DNA of 33,221 nt from Chloroflexota bacterium (GCA_021787935.1 JAJYLC010000020.1:1-33221); one strand, 5' to 3'. Numbered from the stretch's first letter, positions 1-7,878 are shown. A program made the numbers and translations. Notes: generated by a model from the letters alone, not told the origin.

Positions 1-46
1 TGACTTTACTGATAAACTGAATAAGAGGGGTTGCGTCGCGGGAATC

Positions 47-120
47 GTTTTGGGGAAATCGTTCCTCAACAAAGGGACGTTTTTTAACTGGGCAGTCCCC
101 AAGCGTTCAGATGAAGCTGA
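47..120 (-). repeat. Dispersed repeat, copy A (about 74 bp)
   Basis: Read on the minus strand, this block matches 16381-16455 on the plus strand over about 74 bases with roughly a dozen differences and one gap. Shared words include CTGAACGC, GGGGACTG, TAAAAAAC and ATTTCCCCAAAAC. It lies outside any credible gene. The two copies lie in opposite orientations more than 16 kb apart, as expected for a dispersed noncoding repeat family. Whether the unit is longer cannot be decided, because the flanks diverge. Confidence 0.75.
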
Positions 121-239
121 ACGTAGCGTGCGTAGTCCGGCGAGCCGGGGCCTCGAAAATTTTGAAATTCCAAAATCCTGATTTACGGCCGTGCTATACC
201 CTTCGACATCAGCTTGATAAGAAATGCCCCGGTGAATGC

Positions 240-269
240 GTGCCAATATCCCTCATATGCTGTTATAAT
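240..269 (+). promoter_or_regulatory. Putative sigma70-type promoter for the MBL-fold gene
   Basis: A perfect -10 TATAAT at 264-269 is preceded by TGT, giving an extended -10. A weak -35 GTGCCA lies 18 bases upstream at 240-245. The predicted start near 276 gives a leader of about 30 bases carrying GGAGGG at 295-300. Confidence 0.5.
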
Positions 270-305
270 CTCCTTAGCGGCTGACTTCGCTGATGGAGGG
301 TTCAA

Positions 306-1049
306 TTGAAGCTGGTAGATAATTTCTATGCTTACCTTTGGCCGGGCGTCACTATGCAGGAGATGATGAGATACGGCAATAACGCTAACTCTTATGCTGT
401 GGCAAATGCTCTGCCGGGAAACAAGCATGTCCTGGTCGACCCGGGGCAGGTGGTCAACGAGACGGGGCAGAAGTGTCTGGACAGGTTGATCTCAGAGATG
501 AAGAAAGACGGACTGAAGATCGAAGACGTGGGGTTAATAATCAATACCCATGCGCACCCGGACCATTACGGGGCTTCCGAGGAGATCAGAAAATTGAGTG
601 GAGCGAAGGTTGCTATCGGCAAAGAGGAGAACGAATTTCTCAAGCTGGCCAGCGGGGAAATGGCTCAAGCAATAAAGTCAATGGGCTTCGAAATGCCCGA
701 GATTCACCCTGATTTATATCTCTCGGAGGGTGAGCTGCGTTTAGGCAAAGACCTGGTCGCTCAAATAATACTTATCCCCGGCCATTCCGACGGCCACATA
801 GGTATCTATTGGCCTAAAGAGAAGGTCTTCATGGGAGGAGACCTGGTATTCGATGGCAGCACGGGGCGGGTGGACATCCCCGGCGGCAGCGCTGAGGAGC
901 TTAAAGCCAGCATCGAACGAATTGCCAAGCTGGACATTGAGTATTTGCTGACCGGCCATCAGTATGGCAGCCCGGGGATCATAAAAGGCAAGGAACAGAT
1001 AAAACGCAACTTTGAAATTATCAGGAAGAGCATTTTCCCCTATTTGTGA
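306..1049 (+). CDS. MBL-fold metallo-hydrolase
   Basis: This is a 247-residue metallo-beta-lactamase-fold hydrolase. The zinc site is visible as HAHPDH at residues 82-87, H160 in IPGHSDGH, D179 in MGGDLVFDG and H218 in LTGHQYG, so both metal positions can be built. Family members of this layout include glyoxalase II-like thioesterases and general hydrolases; the substrate cannot be told from sequence. The start is TTG at 306, five bases after a strong GGAGGG, and no in-frame ATG upstream competes. There is no signal peptide, so it is probably cytoplasmic. It is a single-gene unit with its own promoter, and a perfect 16-bp hairpin lies about 70 bases after the stop. Confidence 0.9.
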   Translation: MKLVDNFYAYLWPGVTMQEMMRYGNNANSYAVANALPGNKHVLVDPGQVVNETGQKCLDRLISEMKKDGLKIEDVGLIINTHAHPDHYGASEEIRKLSGAKVAIGKEENEFLKLASGEMAQAIKSMGFEMPEIHPDLYLSEGELRLGKDLVAQIILIPGHSDGHIGIYWPKEKVFMGGDLVFDGSTGRVDIPGGSAEELKASIERIAKLDIEYLLTGHQYGSPGIIKGKEQIKRNFEIIRKSIFPYL

Positions 1050-1117
1050 GTTTTAGGAGACAAAGAGGCCAGACATGAGCAGCTTGAGATATATCAGCAG
1101 TTAGACACAACCTATCC

Positions 1118-1161
1118 AGAGCGCTTTGAGGAGACAACACCTCCACTCCTCAAAGCGCTCT
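1118..1161. terminator. Perfect 16-bp hairpin, possible terminator without U-tract
   Basis: The arm AGAGCGCTTTGAGGAG at 1118-1133 is exactly complementary to 1146-1161 across a 12-base loop. No T-run follows on either strand, so it is not a canonical intrinsic terminator. It lies between the convergent MBL-fold and DUF5679-like genes and may act as a transcript end or processing site, or it may be a repeat. Confidence 0.5.
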
Positions 1162-1220
1162 GACGCTTGAATCGGAAACGCTCTAGAAAATTTTACCTCA
1201 GCAGGATATGAGGCCTGCTC

Positions 1221-1361
1221 TTAGCCTTTCCCGATTCGGAATACCTTGGTGCCACACTTGGGGCAAACACCCTGTGTTGCAGGCTTGCCGTTCTTCATTT
1301 TGATCGACTTCGGGTTCTTGATCTCCACCTTGGTGCGGCACTTCATACAGTATGCTTGCAT
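1221..1361 (-). CDS. Small zinc-ribbon protein, DUF5679-like (46 aa)
   Basis: A 46-residue protein with two CxxC knuckles, C5/C8 (YCMKC) and C33/C36 (VCPKCGTK), and a basic KSIKMKNGKPATQG stretch between them. This layout matches DUF5679-type zinc-ribbon proteins, which are widespread small proteins of unknown role; some resemble domains joined to topoisomerases or ribosomal factors. The ATG at 1361 has GGAAAGGAG just upstream on the minus strand. A longer frame from 1403 would begin inside the promoter spacer and is rejected. It is divergent from rnhB and transcribed from its own promoter at 1394-1422. Binding of nucleic acid is only an inference. Confidence 0.8.
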   Translation of the reverse strand: MQAYCMKCRTKVEIKNPKSIKMKNGKPATQGVCPKCGTKVFRIGKG

Positions 1362-1393
1362 GTGACGCTCCTTTCCCTTTGCTTTTGCGAACG

Positions 1394-1422
1394 AGACTAG
1401 CACACATTTGCCTACGTGTCAA
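1394..1422 (-). promoter_or_regulatory. Promoter of the DUF5679-like gene
   Basis: On the minus strand, TTGACA (plus 1417-1422) is followed after 17 bases by TAGTCT (plus 1394-1399), preceded by TGC as in an extended -10. The predicted start near 1388 leaves a leader of about 25 bases with a strong ribosome site. This placement decides the start codon at 1361. Confidence 0.7.
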
Positions 1423-1452
1423 TAGGTTTGGAGATGATTTCGGAAAAATACT

Positions 1453-1482
1453 TTGACAAAAAGCCAAATTGAGTGCTAGTAT
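1453..1482 (+). promoter_or_regulatory. Promoter of rnhB
   Basis: TTGACA at 1453-1458 is followed after 18 bases by TAGTAT at 1477-1482, with TGC directly before the -10 (extended -10). Transcription should start near 1489, downstream of the GTG at 1473, so translation must start later, at ATG 1509. Confidence 0.75.
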
Positions 1483-1508
1483 GTTCCAAATTGAGCGAAA
1501 GCATAAAC

Positions 1509-2135
1509 ATGGTGAACCAAGTACCTACGTTTGCCGAAGAGGAAAAGCTGTTAGAGCAGGGCTACAAGATTATAGCTGGCATTGACGAGGTCGGCCGCGG
1601 CCCGCTTGCCGGCCCGGTTGTGGCTGCAGCAGTTATTCTACCTATTGAGGGACGGTCTCCTTGGCTGAGCAAGGTTCGGGACAGCAAGCAGCTTACCCCG
1701 TCTCAGCGTGAGTCTATTTTCGACCGCATGATGGAGAACAGGATAGCTTTCGGGGTGGGGATGGTTTCCCCTGAGGTAATTGACCAACGTGGCATAGCAC
1801 CAGCAACCAGGCTGGCGATGCGTCAGGCCATCGAGCGTCTCTCAACACGTCCTGATTATCTTCTTATCGACTATATGCGCCTGCCTGGTGTCCGCATTCC
1901 CCAAAAAGGCGTGGTTGATGGTGATAGCATATGTGTCTCTATCGCTGCGGCGTCTATCGTTGCCAAGGTCACCCGTGACCGCCATATGGTGGAGATGGAC
2001 AGCCAATTCCCCGGCTATGGCCTGGCTCAGCATAAAGGGTACGGCACCGCCGAGCACCTGGAGGCTTTGCAGCGTCTGGGACCATCCCCCATCCATCGCA
2101 AGAGCTTCACGCCAGTAAGAGACCGCCTGCTTTAA
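1509..2135 (+). CDS. rnhB: Ribonuclease HII
   Basis: RNase HII cleaves the RNA strand of RNA/DNA hybrids and nicks at single ribonucleotides in DNA. The 208-residue product has the signature GIDEVGRGPLAG with D26 and E27, then D121 (LLIDY) and D139 (VDGDS), completing the four-carboxylate site. SIAAASIVAKVTRD and HKGYGT are also typical of the family. Length is normal. I chose the ATG at 1509 because the frame's upstream GTG at 1473 lies inside the promoter. The ribosome site before 1509 is weak (GAGCGAAAG). The gene is convergent with the radical SAM gene, with only about 30 bases between the two stops. Confidence 0.95.
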   Translation: MVNQVPTFAEEEKLLEQGYKIIAGIDEVGRGPLAGPVVAAAVILPIEGRSPWLSKVRDSKQLTPSQRESIFDRMMENRIAFGVGMVSPEVIDQRGIAPATRLAMRQAIERLSTRPDYLLIDYMRLPGVRIPQKGVVDGDSICVSIAAASIVAKVTRDRHMVEMDSQFPGYGLAQHKGYGTAEHLEALQRLGPSPIHRKSFTPVRDRLL

Positions 2136-2164
2136 CTTTCATAAACAAATAGAAGGCGGTATCT

Positions 2165-3001
2165 TTAGAAGCAGACGATGTTGCAGTCTCGGCAGACTTC
2201 GCACTCCGCTCCCCTGCCCTCTTTGTGCATGGCGGCATAACGCTGGCGCTCATCGGATTGCCACACCTCGGCGACAGTTTCATGGTTTAAGTCGCCGAAA
2301 ATCTTTCTGCCCAGCGGGTCCATACAGCAAAGGTTGACTTTGCCGTCCCAGAGCACAGTCATGTGGCTGGTGGCATGTATGCAGTAGGTGAAGCGGGTCT
2401 GGTCTTTTTGATAAGTGAGCCCGCCGAAATTCAGGTGCTGGAAGACGTAAGGCGTACGGCAGGATGCATTAGAAGTTGCCTTGCCCCACCTGCGATTGAA
2501 GGCTTTCTCTTCTTCCTTGGTGATGGAGGTATGCTGTACCAGCGATACGCTGTGGGAAATGTGAAGCGAATCAATGTAATCTATCATCCCGGCGACATGT
2601 TCGTAGTCATCCAGGCCTGTCAGTCTCTTCCTGGTCTCCACCGAGGCCCCGTTTGCCGAGATGTTGAGATGGAAATCAGGCACTTTCGCCAGCCTTCTGA
2701 TTATCTCCTCGGTCAGCTTACTGCCGTTGGTATAAAGATGAATCTCGGTTTTGGGCAGAGCAGCGCGTGCCTCCTCTATACGCTCAACCATCTGCGGGTC
2801 AAGGAAAGGCTCTCCTGTGAGCATGGGAATAAAGGTTTTAGGCGGCGGGTTGAGCTTAGCGGCATCCTTCAAAATTTTGGTGTAAAGCTGTTCCGACATG
2901 GTGCCATGATTTTTAATCTGCTCATAGGCGCAGAATATGCAGCGAGCGTTGCAGTAGTTCGTTGTCTCAACCTGAAGCACTTCTAGTGTTTGCTTACTCA
3001 A
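2165..3001 (-). CDS. Radical SAM/SPASM protein
   Basis: A 278-residue radical SAM enzyme. The CxxxCxxC cluster motif is C17-C21-C24, followed by a GEP motif (LTGEP) near residues 62-66. The C-terminal part has C207, C225-C226 and the CxxCxxC run C267, C270, C273 plus C277, the layout of a SPASM domain binding auxiliary iron-sulfur clusters. Related proteins modify peptides, sugars or cofactors; the substrate is not apparent here. The start is TTG at 3001, eight bases after AAAGGA, which lies inside the end of the methyltransferase gene. The four-base gap implies translational coupling. It is the last gene of the minus-strand run, so it probably acts with the methyltransferase, toroid protein and epimerase. 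Confidence 0.85.
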   Translation of the reverse strand: MSKQTLEVLQVETTNYCNARCIFCAYEQIKNHGTMSEQLYTKILKDAAKLNPPPKTFIPMLTGEPFLDPQMVERIEEARAALPKTEIHLYTNGSKLTEEIIRRLAKVPDFHLNISANGASVETRKRLTGLDDYEHVAGMIDYIDSLHISHSVSLVQHTSITKEEEKAFNRRWGKATSNASCRTPYVFQHLNFGGLTYQKDQTRFTYCIHATSHMTVLWDGKVNLCCMDPLGRKIFGDLNHETVAEVWQSDERQRYAAMHKEGRGAECEVCRDCNIVCF

Positions 3002-3005
3002 CTTG

Positions 3006-3638
3006 TTAATCCTTTTTCCTGGTTAGAATAACGATATGCTTCTGTTTAATCTCGTGGACTTCGCTTATCTCATTTTTATGTTTGTCCACTAAACCGTCTA
3101 TAGTCTCCGTAACCTCCGGCAGGTCGAAATTGTAGTCGTGAAAACCGACGCTGCCTCCCGGGACAAGGTTACGCCAGATGAGATTGAAGTCATTTATCAC
3201 ATAGTCAGGCTGGTGATTGCCATCGATGAAGCCGAAGGCAAACTTCTGCCCTTTATAGAAGCTGACTTTTTTGGAATCCATGTCGATGGTCACAATGTTG
3301 TCGAATGTATGGATAGCTTGCTGGTAGACCTCCAACTGGGAGCGACCCTGGAGAAACGCCTCGTAGATATCGCACATTTTCACCCCATTTTTGTCTGGCG
3401 TCTTATCGCAGTGAGGGTCGAAAATGTCGATGGCATACACCTTTTTCCCGCATTTCTGCCCGAATCTTGCCAGCTTGGCGGTGCCGCCGCCCATAAAGGC
3501 GCCGATTTCGACGATGTCCCCTTCGAGTTTGTTCAAGCCTCGCTTCTTCATAAAGTCAATCAGAACCTCGTAGCCCACGAAGTCATTACCTTCAACTTCT
3601 GCCGTGAGTTTTTGGGAAACTTTTTTAGAACCAGGCAT
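3006..3638 (-). CDS. Class I SAM-dependent methyltransferase
   Basis: A 210-residue Rossmann-fold methyltransferase. Motif I reads VEIGAFMGGGTAKLA (about 43-57), with an acidic residue at D71 (YAIDIFD) that would contact SAM. D139 (FIDGNH), D150 and H167-D168 (FHDYN) resemble the metal-binding pattern of the Methyltransf_24 / TylF-MycE group, which O-methylate sugars or phenols with a divalent metal. The ATG at 3638 has AAGGAAG four bases upstream. It lies 10 bases downstream of the toroid gene and four upstream of the radical SAM gene. The acceptor is unknown; sugar or lipid O-methylation is an inference from the neighbouring epimerase. Confidence 0.82.
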   Translation of the reverse strand: MPGSKKVSQKLTAEVEGNDFVGYEVLIDFMKKRGLNKLEGDIVEIGAFMGGGTAKLARFGQKCGKKVYAIDIFDPHCDKTPDKNGVKMCDIYEAFLQGRSQLEVYQQAIHTFDNIVTIDMDSKKVSFYKGQKFAFGFIDGNHQPDYVINDFNLIWRNLVPGGSVGFHDYNFDLPEVTETIDGLVDKHKNEISEVHEIKQKHIVILTRKKD

Positions 3639-3648
3639 TGAACTTCCT

Positions 3649-4680
3649 TCAGACTTTAGACAGTGCTGCGACAGCCAATATCAATGCTGCCGATGTCCAG
3701 GTTGCTCTCTCATCGTCAGGCGGGCAGGCTACCCTTTCGGGGAACTTTATCCCACGGCAGAAGCCGGGCTTATCGTCTCGAAGCTTCAGAGTCCAATCGA
3801 GCAGCATACTTGCCCTCTCATGCTCGCCAATAAGCGCCAGCGCTATAATCAGCTCGGAGGTCTCGGCTACCGCGGTGGTATCCTCGTCGACGGCTACCCT
3901 GCATCCCCAGTTTTCGATAATAAAATCGCTCCACTCTCTATCTATGCGTTCTTTTGCCGCTTTGCCGTTGAGCGCCCCCGTGAGCACAGGGTAGAACCAG
4001 TTCATGGCGTAGCGCCGCTTGTTCTCACCCATTTTGTCGAATAACTCGGGATGCTCTCTTATCGCCTTCAGCAGTTTGCTACTTGCCTCTTTCCAACCAT
4101 TTTTCGCCTTTCCCAGCGTTTTTGCAATGTTTACGCCATTGTTAATGCTGTGCCAGATGCAGCTTGAAGAAGTCAGTATAGCTCCTGGCCATGATGCCCC
4201 CGCCGGGCTTACTGCCCAGAAGACTTCGCCGGTGGGCTGCTGCAGGCTCAAGGCGAAATCTATCGCCTTTTCCACCATAGGCCATGTCTTTCGCAGAAAG
4301 CCTGCATCTCTGGTCGCCAGGTAGTGAAACCACAAGCCGGTCGCTATGTATGCGGCGAAGTTGGCATCCCTGGTCCGGTCGTCCTGCTTCACCTGAGGGT
4401 AGCTGGAGTACCAGCTCCCGTCTGGATTCTGCGTTTCGTATGACCAATTGTAGGCCTTCACGGCCTCATCGAATCTGTCAGCGATGTCCAGAGCGATAGC
4501 ACATTCCACATGGTCCCACGGGTCTGTGATAGCACCCCGATACCACGGTATAGCTCCTGAGGGAAGCTGCTGGCTGATAATGAAGTCGGCCTGGTGCTGG
4601 ACCAGCTTCTGAAGGTCAACGCGTGTCAATTTGGGTCGAAGCTCCCTTGCTTCGGATAGGGTATCAAACAGCGAAAGCAT
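3649..4680 (-). CDS. Alpha-toroid (prenyltransferase/terpene cyclase-like) protein
   Basis: A 343-residue, mainly helical protein with repeated helix-turn units containing QxxxGxxxW-like words, such as QLPSGAIPW (residues about 39-47), QNPDGSWYSSY and QQPTGEVFW. This is the pattern of alpha/alpha-toroid proteins annotated as prenyltransferase or squalene-oxidase repeat proteins. The DxDD catalytic motif of squalene cyclases was not found, so cyclase activity is doubtful; a sugar-hydrolase-like or binding role is equally possible. I used ATG 4680; a TTG at 4689 in the same frame is an alternative, and neither has a clear ribosome site. It sits between the epimerase and the methyltransferase with gaps of about 20 and 10 bases. 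Confidence 0.75.
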   Translation of the reverse strand: MLSLFDTLSEARELRPKLTRVDLQKLVQHQADFIISQQLPSGAIPWYRGAITDPWDHVECAIALDIADRFDEAVKAYNWSYETQNPDGSWYSSYPQVKQDDRTRDANFAAYIATGLWFHYLATRDAGFLRKTWPMVEKAIDFALSLQQPTGEVFWAVSPAGASWPGAILTSSSCIWHSINNGVNIAKTLGKAKNGWKEASSKLLKAIREHPELFDKMGENKRRYAMNWFYPVLTGALNGKAAKERIDREWSDFIIENWGCRVAVDEDTTAVAETSELIIALALIGEHERASMLLDWTLKLRDDKPGFCRGIKFPERVACPPDDERATWTSAALILAVAALSKV

Positions 4681-4700
4681 TGTCAACAAAAGGCTGATAG

Positions 4701-5657
4701 CTACATAAACGCGACGACTACTTTCCCGAATACCGGCGAGACGAAGTAGCGCATGAAGGGCAGAAACAGGCTAGAGTACCGCCTGTTCAAGCCCTTAGCA
4801 TAGTCTCCGAGATAATCAGCAAACGTCTTCTCCTGGTAGTTCAGAAGCTCCTGTGACTTGGTAGTGTCGTACCAGTCCAGGTAATAGGGTTCCTCGGTGA
4901 ATTTCTCGGCTGCAGGCAGAGGCAGCCCCATAACGCCCATGATATTTCCCACCATATCGCGGTACAGCATCCTTTGCTCGGGCCCGCCGCTAATGACCAG
5001 TGTGTTTCCCTTTATAGACTCGAAGCTCTTGACAGCGTTGAGTACCGCTGTGGCCAGGTCATCGGGGTGGCAGAACTCTACGCGGTTATTCAGCGGGACG
5101 GTGAACATGCGCTTGAGGTCGCTCACTTCAAAGTCAAAGTACATGACCGAGGTCAGGCGCAGGATTAGATAATCAATTCCCGATTCCTTGATCAGATTTT
5201 CAGCTTTGAGCTTGGTTTGTCCATAGTTATCTTTGGGATGAGGGACGCACTTATCCACGCAAAGGGGCTCTTTAACTCCGGGGGTGGGACCGAATACAGC
5301 TACCGAAGAAGTGAATACGAACGGGATGTGCCGGTCCTTCTCTTTTATCAGGTCAATTAGCGTTTTAGTTCCTCCGACATTGACTTTGGCGCATAGCTCG
5401 GGCTTCTCGTCCGCTAGAGGAGGGAGAATGCCAGCCATATGTACTACTGCGTCTACCTTTTCCAGCGCCTTCCTCACTAAGTCTGGCTTTGTGATGTCTC
5501 CCCAAACGATCTCAGCTTTACCCCCAAGTCTCTCGACGCTCTCCCGGTTGCGAGGGGTGTCCAGATCGAACACTCGAACCTGAAATCCGTCATTTAAGAA
5601 GTTTTTGCATACGTTTATTCCCAAACGCCCTGCTCCGCCTGTTACCAGCACACGCAC
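4701..5657 (-). CDS. NAD-dependent epimerase/dehydratase family protein
   Basis: An extended short-chain dehydrogenase/reductase of 318 residues. The nucleotide-binding motif is VTGGAGRLGINV (GxxGxxG, residues 5-16), DLD follows strand 2, and the catalytic set is visible as FTSSVAVFG with the YGQTK (YxxxK) pair near residue 145. Relatives interconvert nucleotide sugars or act on steroid- or terpenoid-like alcohols. The C-terminal 30 residues are hydrophobic, which is unusual and suggests membrane contact. The start is GTG at 5657 with AGGGAGG six bases upstream; an overlapping ATG at 5663 is out of frame. It is the first of four tightly spaced genes and lies 51 bases after the hydrolase gene. 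Confidence 0.87.
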   Translation of the reverse strand: MRVLVTGGAGRLGINVCKNFLNDGFQVRVFDLDTPRNRESVERLGGKAEIVWGDITKPDLVRKALEKVDAVVHMAGILPPLADEKPELCAKVNVGGTKTLIDLIKEKDRHIPFVFTSSVAVFGPTPGVKEPLCVDKCVPHPKDNYGQTKLKAENLIKESGIDYLILRLTSVMYFDFEVSDLKRMFTVPLNNRVEFCHPDDLATAVLNAVKSFESIKGNTLVISGGPEQRMLYRDMVGNIMGVMGLPLPAAEKFTEEPYYLDWYDTTKSQELLNYQEKTFADYLGDYAKGLNRRYSSLFLPFMRYFVSPVFGKVVVAFM

Positions 5658-5708
5658 TCCATACCTCCCTGTTCTCGTTTTGAGTTTCTTTTCAATTTTA
5701 TTTCGTTT

Positions 5709-7289
5709 TTACGATCCATCTGTACTGAGTCCAAGCTGAGGCTTGTTCGCCAGAGTCCTCTCACGCACCGGGGAGCCTGCATCCAAGGGTTCGGTTACTA
5801 TTGTTGATTGTCCTCTGTGAATCTGGGCTGTCACATATCTGCCCCGGGCATAATAAATTCGAACTTCGCCCTCTTCGTCCGGGCGTAAACGCACTGTGAA
5901 AATGTGCGCACCGGTCTCGGTTTTAGCGCCCTGAGAAAAGACCCTGAAGCCCCAGTACCTGCGCCCTGTCTTGGGCACGACGACGTAGGGATAGACTATC
6001 CTCCAGCGAGTTTTTTCCTTTAGCGCGAAGGTGAGAAAGAAGTGGACATTGTAGTCTTTTGGTTCTTCTGTAGGTCTCAAATGGCTGATACTAGCTATAC
6101 CGCCGCGCAGAAAGCTGCTGATAAGCTGGAACACCTCGTCGCCCTTGTCTTTGATCTGATTAATGTTCAAATGCGACCTGTTCACAGCGACAAAGTAAAG
6201 GTTCTGGAAAACCGTGCCATCGGAATTGAACTTGGCCAGGCTGGTCGAGCTCATCTCTACCATACCATCCGTCTGGCCACGAGCGTGACCACCGATGGCA
6301 GCGAACTCCGGTACATCAGAATCAGCCCTTGTATTCAAATCCCAGAGAAACCTGCTGTCCGGTCTCAATTCTGCTCCCGCTCTGGGGATGAGTTTGTCGG
6401 GCCATCTGAGACTGAATGGCTCAAATCGCAATGTCCCCAAGTGTGGTGTGGCCAGAGTGAGCAGCTTGGCGACCCTTGATTTACCTCCCGTGGCAACATA
6501 CTGGCGGGCTACTATCCCTCCCATGGAATAAGCTACGATAGAGCACAGGCTATTGCCGGTGAGTTCGCCGATCTTATTTATCGCCTTACCAAGTCTCAAG
6601 GCATATTTTGATGCCGAGCCCAAGGTGCCCCTGGCACTGTCTGAGTACTCAAACTGCCATACATTGTACTGGTCATCTTTTGTCTGCAGCAGGTCATCAA
6701 GTTTGGTAAATTGCTCCTCGCATCTGGTTGGCCTGGTAAAGCCCGGGAACTTGAACCCGTGCACCAGGACAACATTCTCCCTGCTGAACACCGGTCCTTT
6801 ATGCCAGAGTCTCCAGGAGTAATCATCGGGCCCGTAGTTGAGCATCCGATAGTCAACCTCGATGTTTTGATTGCTGGACGGACATGGGACATCTTGTTTG
6901 TTCCCTTCTACAGTGTCCCAGATGCCCCATTTTCCGTTGATTGGGTTGAAGCACTCTCCTTTCGAAGGTAGAGAAACCTTGAGGGCATAATATCTTCCTG
7001 CAGGGACAGACAGCGCATACTCACCTTTTTCATTTGTGTGAGCTACCGTCATGATTTTATTCCCCAGCCATGCAGTCACAATTGCCCCCGGTATGCCGAC
7101 ATCTGTTCTGGCATCATACACTCCAGTGCCATTTTCATCCTTGTAGATAGTCCCTGAGATCTGCGCTGTTGATTTGATTGCAGGGGTAGATTGGTATAGT
7201 TCGTCAGCGCTCTCTTGACGGGTTGCTGTCCGACCGATATTAGCGAAAAGATGTTGCCATTTCATTGTAACTTTCTGCGGTTTCTCCAT
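5709..7289 (-). CDS. Alpha/beta-hydrolase (lipase-like) with N-terminal SdrD/CnaB-like domain
   Basis: A 526-residue protein. Residues about 43-107 (ISGTIYKDENGTGVYD to AGRYYALKV) form a beta-sandwich of the SdrD B / CnaB / carboxypeptidase-regulatory type, a fold common in exported proteins. A lipase-like alpha/beta-hydrolase domain follows, with VVLVHGFKFPG (oxyanion loop) and the nucleophile elbow AYSMGG, serine near 255, and LATPHLGT as in PGAP1 or class 2 lipases. The rest is an unassigned beta-rich tail. I see no signal peptide, which is odd for such an architecture. I chose ATG 7289 with GAGG nine bases upstream; an in-frame TTG at 7304 would overlap the MarR stop but lacks a ribosome site. 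It directly follows the MarR gene, so MarR control is likely. Confidence 0.82.
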   Translation of the reverse strand: MEKPQKVTMKWQHLFANIGRTATRQESADELYQSTPAIKSTAQISGTIYKDENGTGVYDARTDVGIPGAIVTAWLGNKIMTVAHTNEKGEYALSVPAGRYYALKVSLPSKGECFNPINGKWGIWDTVEGNKQDVPCPSSNQNIEVDYRMLNYGPDDYSWRLWHKGPVFSRENVVLVHGFKFPGFTRPTRCEEQFTKLDDLLQTKDDQYNVWQFEYSDSARGTLGSASKYALRLGKAINKIGELTGNSLCSIVAYSMGGIVARQYVATGGKSRVAKLLTLATPHLGTLRFEPFSLRWPDKLIPRAGAELRPDSRFLWDLNTRADSDVPEFAAIGGHARGQTDGMVEMSSTSLAKFNSDGTVFQNLYFVAVNRSHLNINQIKDKGDEVFQLISSFLRGGIASISHLRPTEEPKDYNVHFFLTFALKEKTRWRIVYPYVVVPKTGRRYWGFRVFSQGAKTETGAHIFTVRLRPDEEGEVRIYYARGRYVTAQIHRGQSTIVTEPLDAGSPVRERTLANKPQLGLSTDGS

Positions 7290-7300
7290 GATGCTTAACC

Positions 7301-7768
7301 TCAACTGTCTTGTGAATCCCGTCTTGCTGCCTCGCCTGCCTTCAGCAGTGCCTCAAGTGCCTCAATGATCAATTGTAGTTGTGCAGGAGGCGCCGCCTGC
7401 AGCAGTTCTTTAGTGCGGTCGCGGGCCAACTGCCACAGCGCATCTATCATCTTCTGACCCTTTTCCGATAGACGGCAGAGGACTACCCGTCTGTCCTCAA
7501 CCTGGCTTTCTCTCAGCACAATGTCGCGTTCTACCAGTCTGTCTACCACTCCAGTCGCTGTAGCCAGGCTCACCCCGAGTGCGGAGGCGATATCGCTCAT
7601 CCGTGTCGGCCCGTTCAGGAAAAGGAGCAGGACAACCTTAAGCTGCGGCATAGTCAGGTCCAACTGAAGCCACTCTGTGGGCAATATCGGAATGAGTTCG
7701 CGAAATGCCTTTTCTCCGAGTTCGAGGATGTTTTCAATGAGTTCTTCCTGTTTTGGCCCCTGCTTCAT
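7301..7768 (-). CDS. MarR-family transcriptional regulator
   Basis: A 155-residue winged-helix regulator. LDLTMPQLKVVLLLF, then MSDIASALGVSLATATGVVDRLVERDIV (the helix-turn-helix and recognition helix) and RESQVEDRRVVLCRLSEKGQKM (the beta-wing with DRR and the following helix) are the classic MarR pattern. Such proteins are usually dimeric repressors that release DNA on binding a small phenolic or lipophilic ligand. I start it at 7768, where AGGAGG lies six bases upstream; the frame extends to an ATG at 7807 that lacks a ribosome site. It is first in its run, directly behind a promoter overlaid by palindromes, which suggests autoregulation together with the downstream hydrolase and probably the sugar- or lipid-modifying genes. 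Confidence 0.92.
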   Translation of the reverse strand: MKQGPKQEELIENILELGEKAFRELIPILPTEWLQLDLTMPQLKVVLLLFLNGPTRMSDIASALGVSLATATGVVDRLVERDIVLRESQVEDRRVVLCRLSEKGQKMIDALWQLARDRTKELLQAAPPAQLQLIIEALEALLKAGEAARRDSQDS

Positions 7769-7844
7769 CTGAAGCCTCCTGTCCGGCTTCTGTTTAAGCG
7801 TGTACATACAAATTTCCGTATCTTTAGTAAGGTCAGCGCATTAT

Positions 7845-7878
7845 ATTAGTATAACACTAATCATTTATATTATACTAA
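7845..7878. promoter_or_regulatory. Candidate MarR operators (overlapping palindromes)
   Basis: Two nested symmetries are visible. A 17-bp element at 7845-7861 has perfect six-base arms, ATTAGT and ACTAAT. A wider inverted repeat has nine-base arms TTAGTATAA (7846-7854) and TTATACTAA (7870-7878). They cover the -10 element and start point of the minus-strand promoter, where a repressor would block transcription. Size and position fit MarR sites; binding is inferred. Confidence 0.65.

Noticed and set aside
2122-2160. Terminator between rnhB and the radical SAM gene (ACCGCCT/AGGCGGT)
   Set aside because: The arms are seven bases with a 25-base loop, partly inside rnhB, and no T-run follows.
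3649-4680. Squalene-hopene cyclase
   Set aside because: The protein is about half the usual length and no DxDD catalytic motif was found; only the toroid-type repeats fit.
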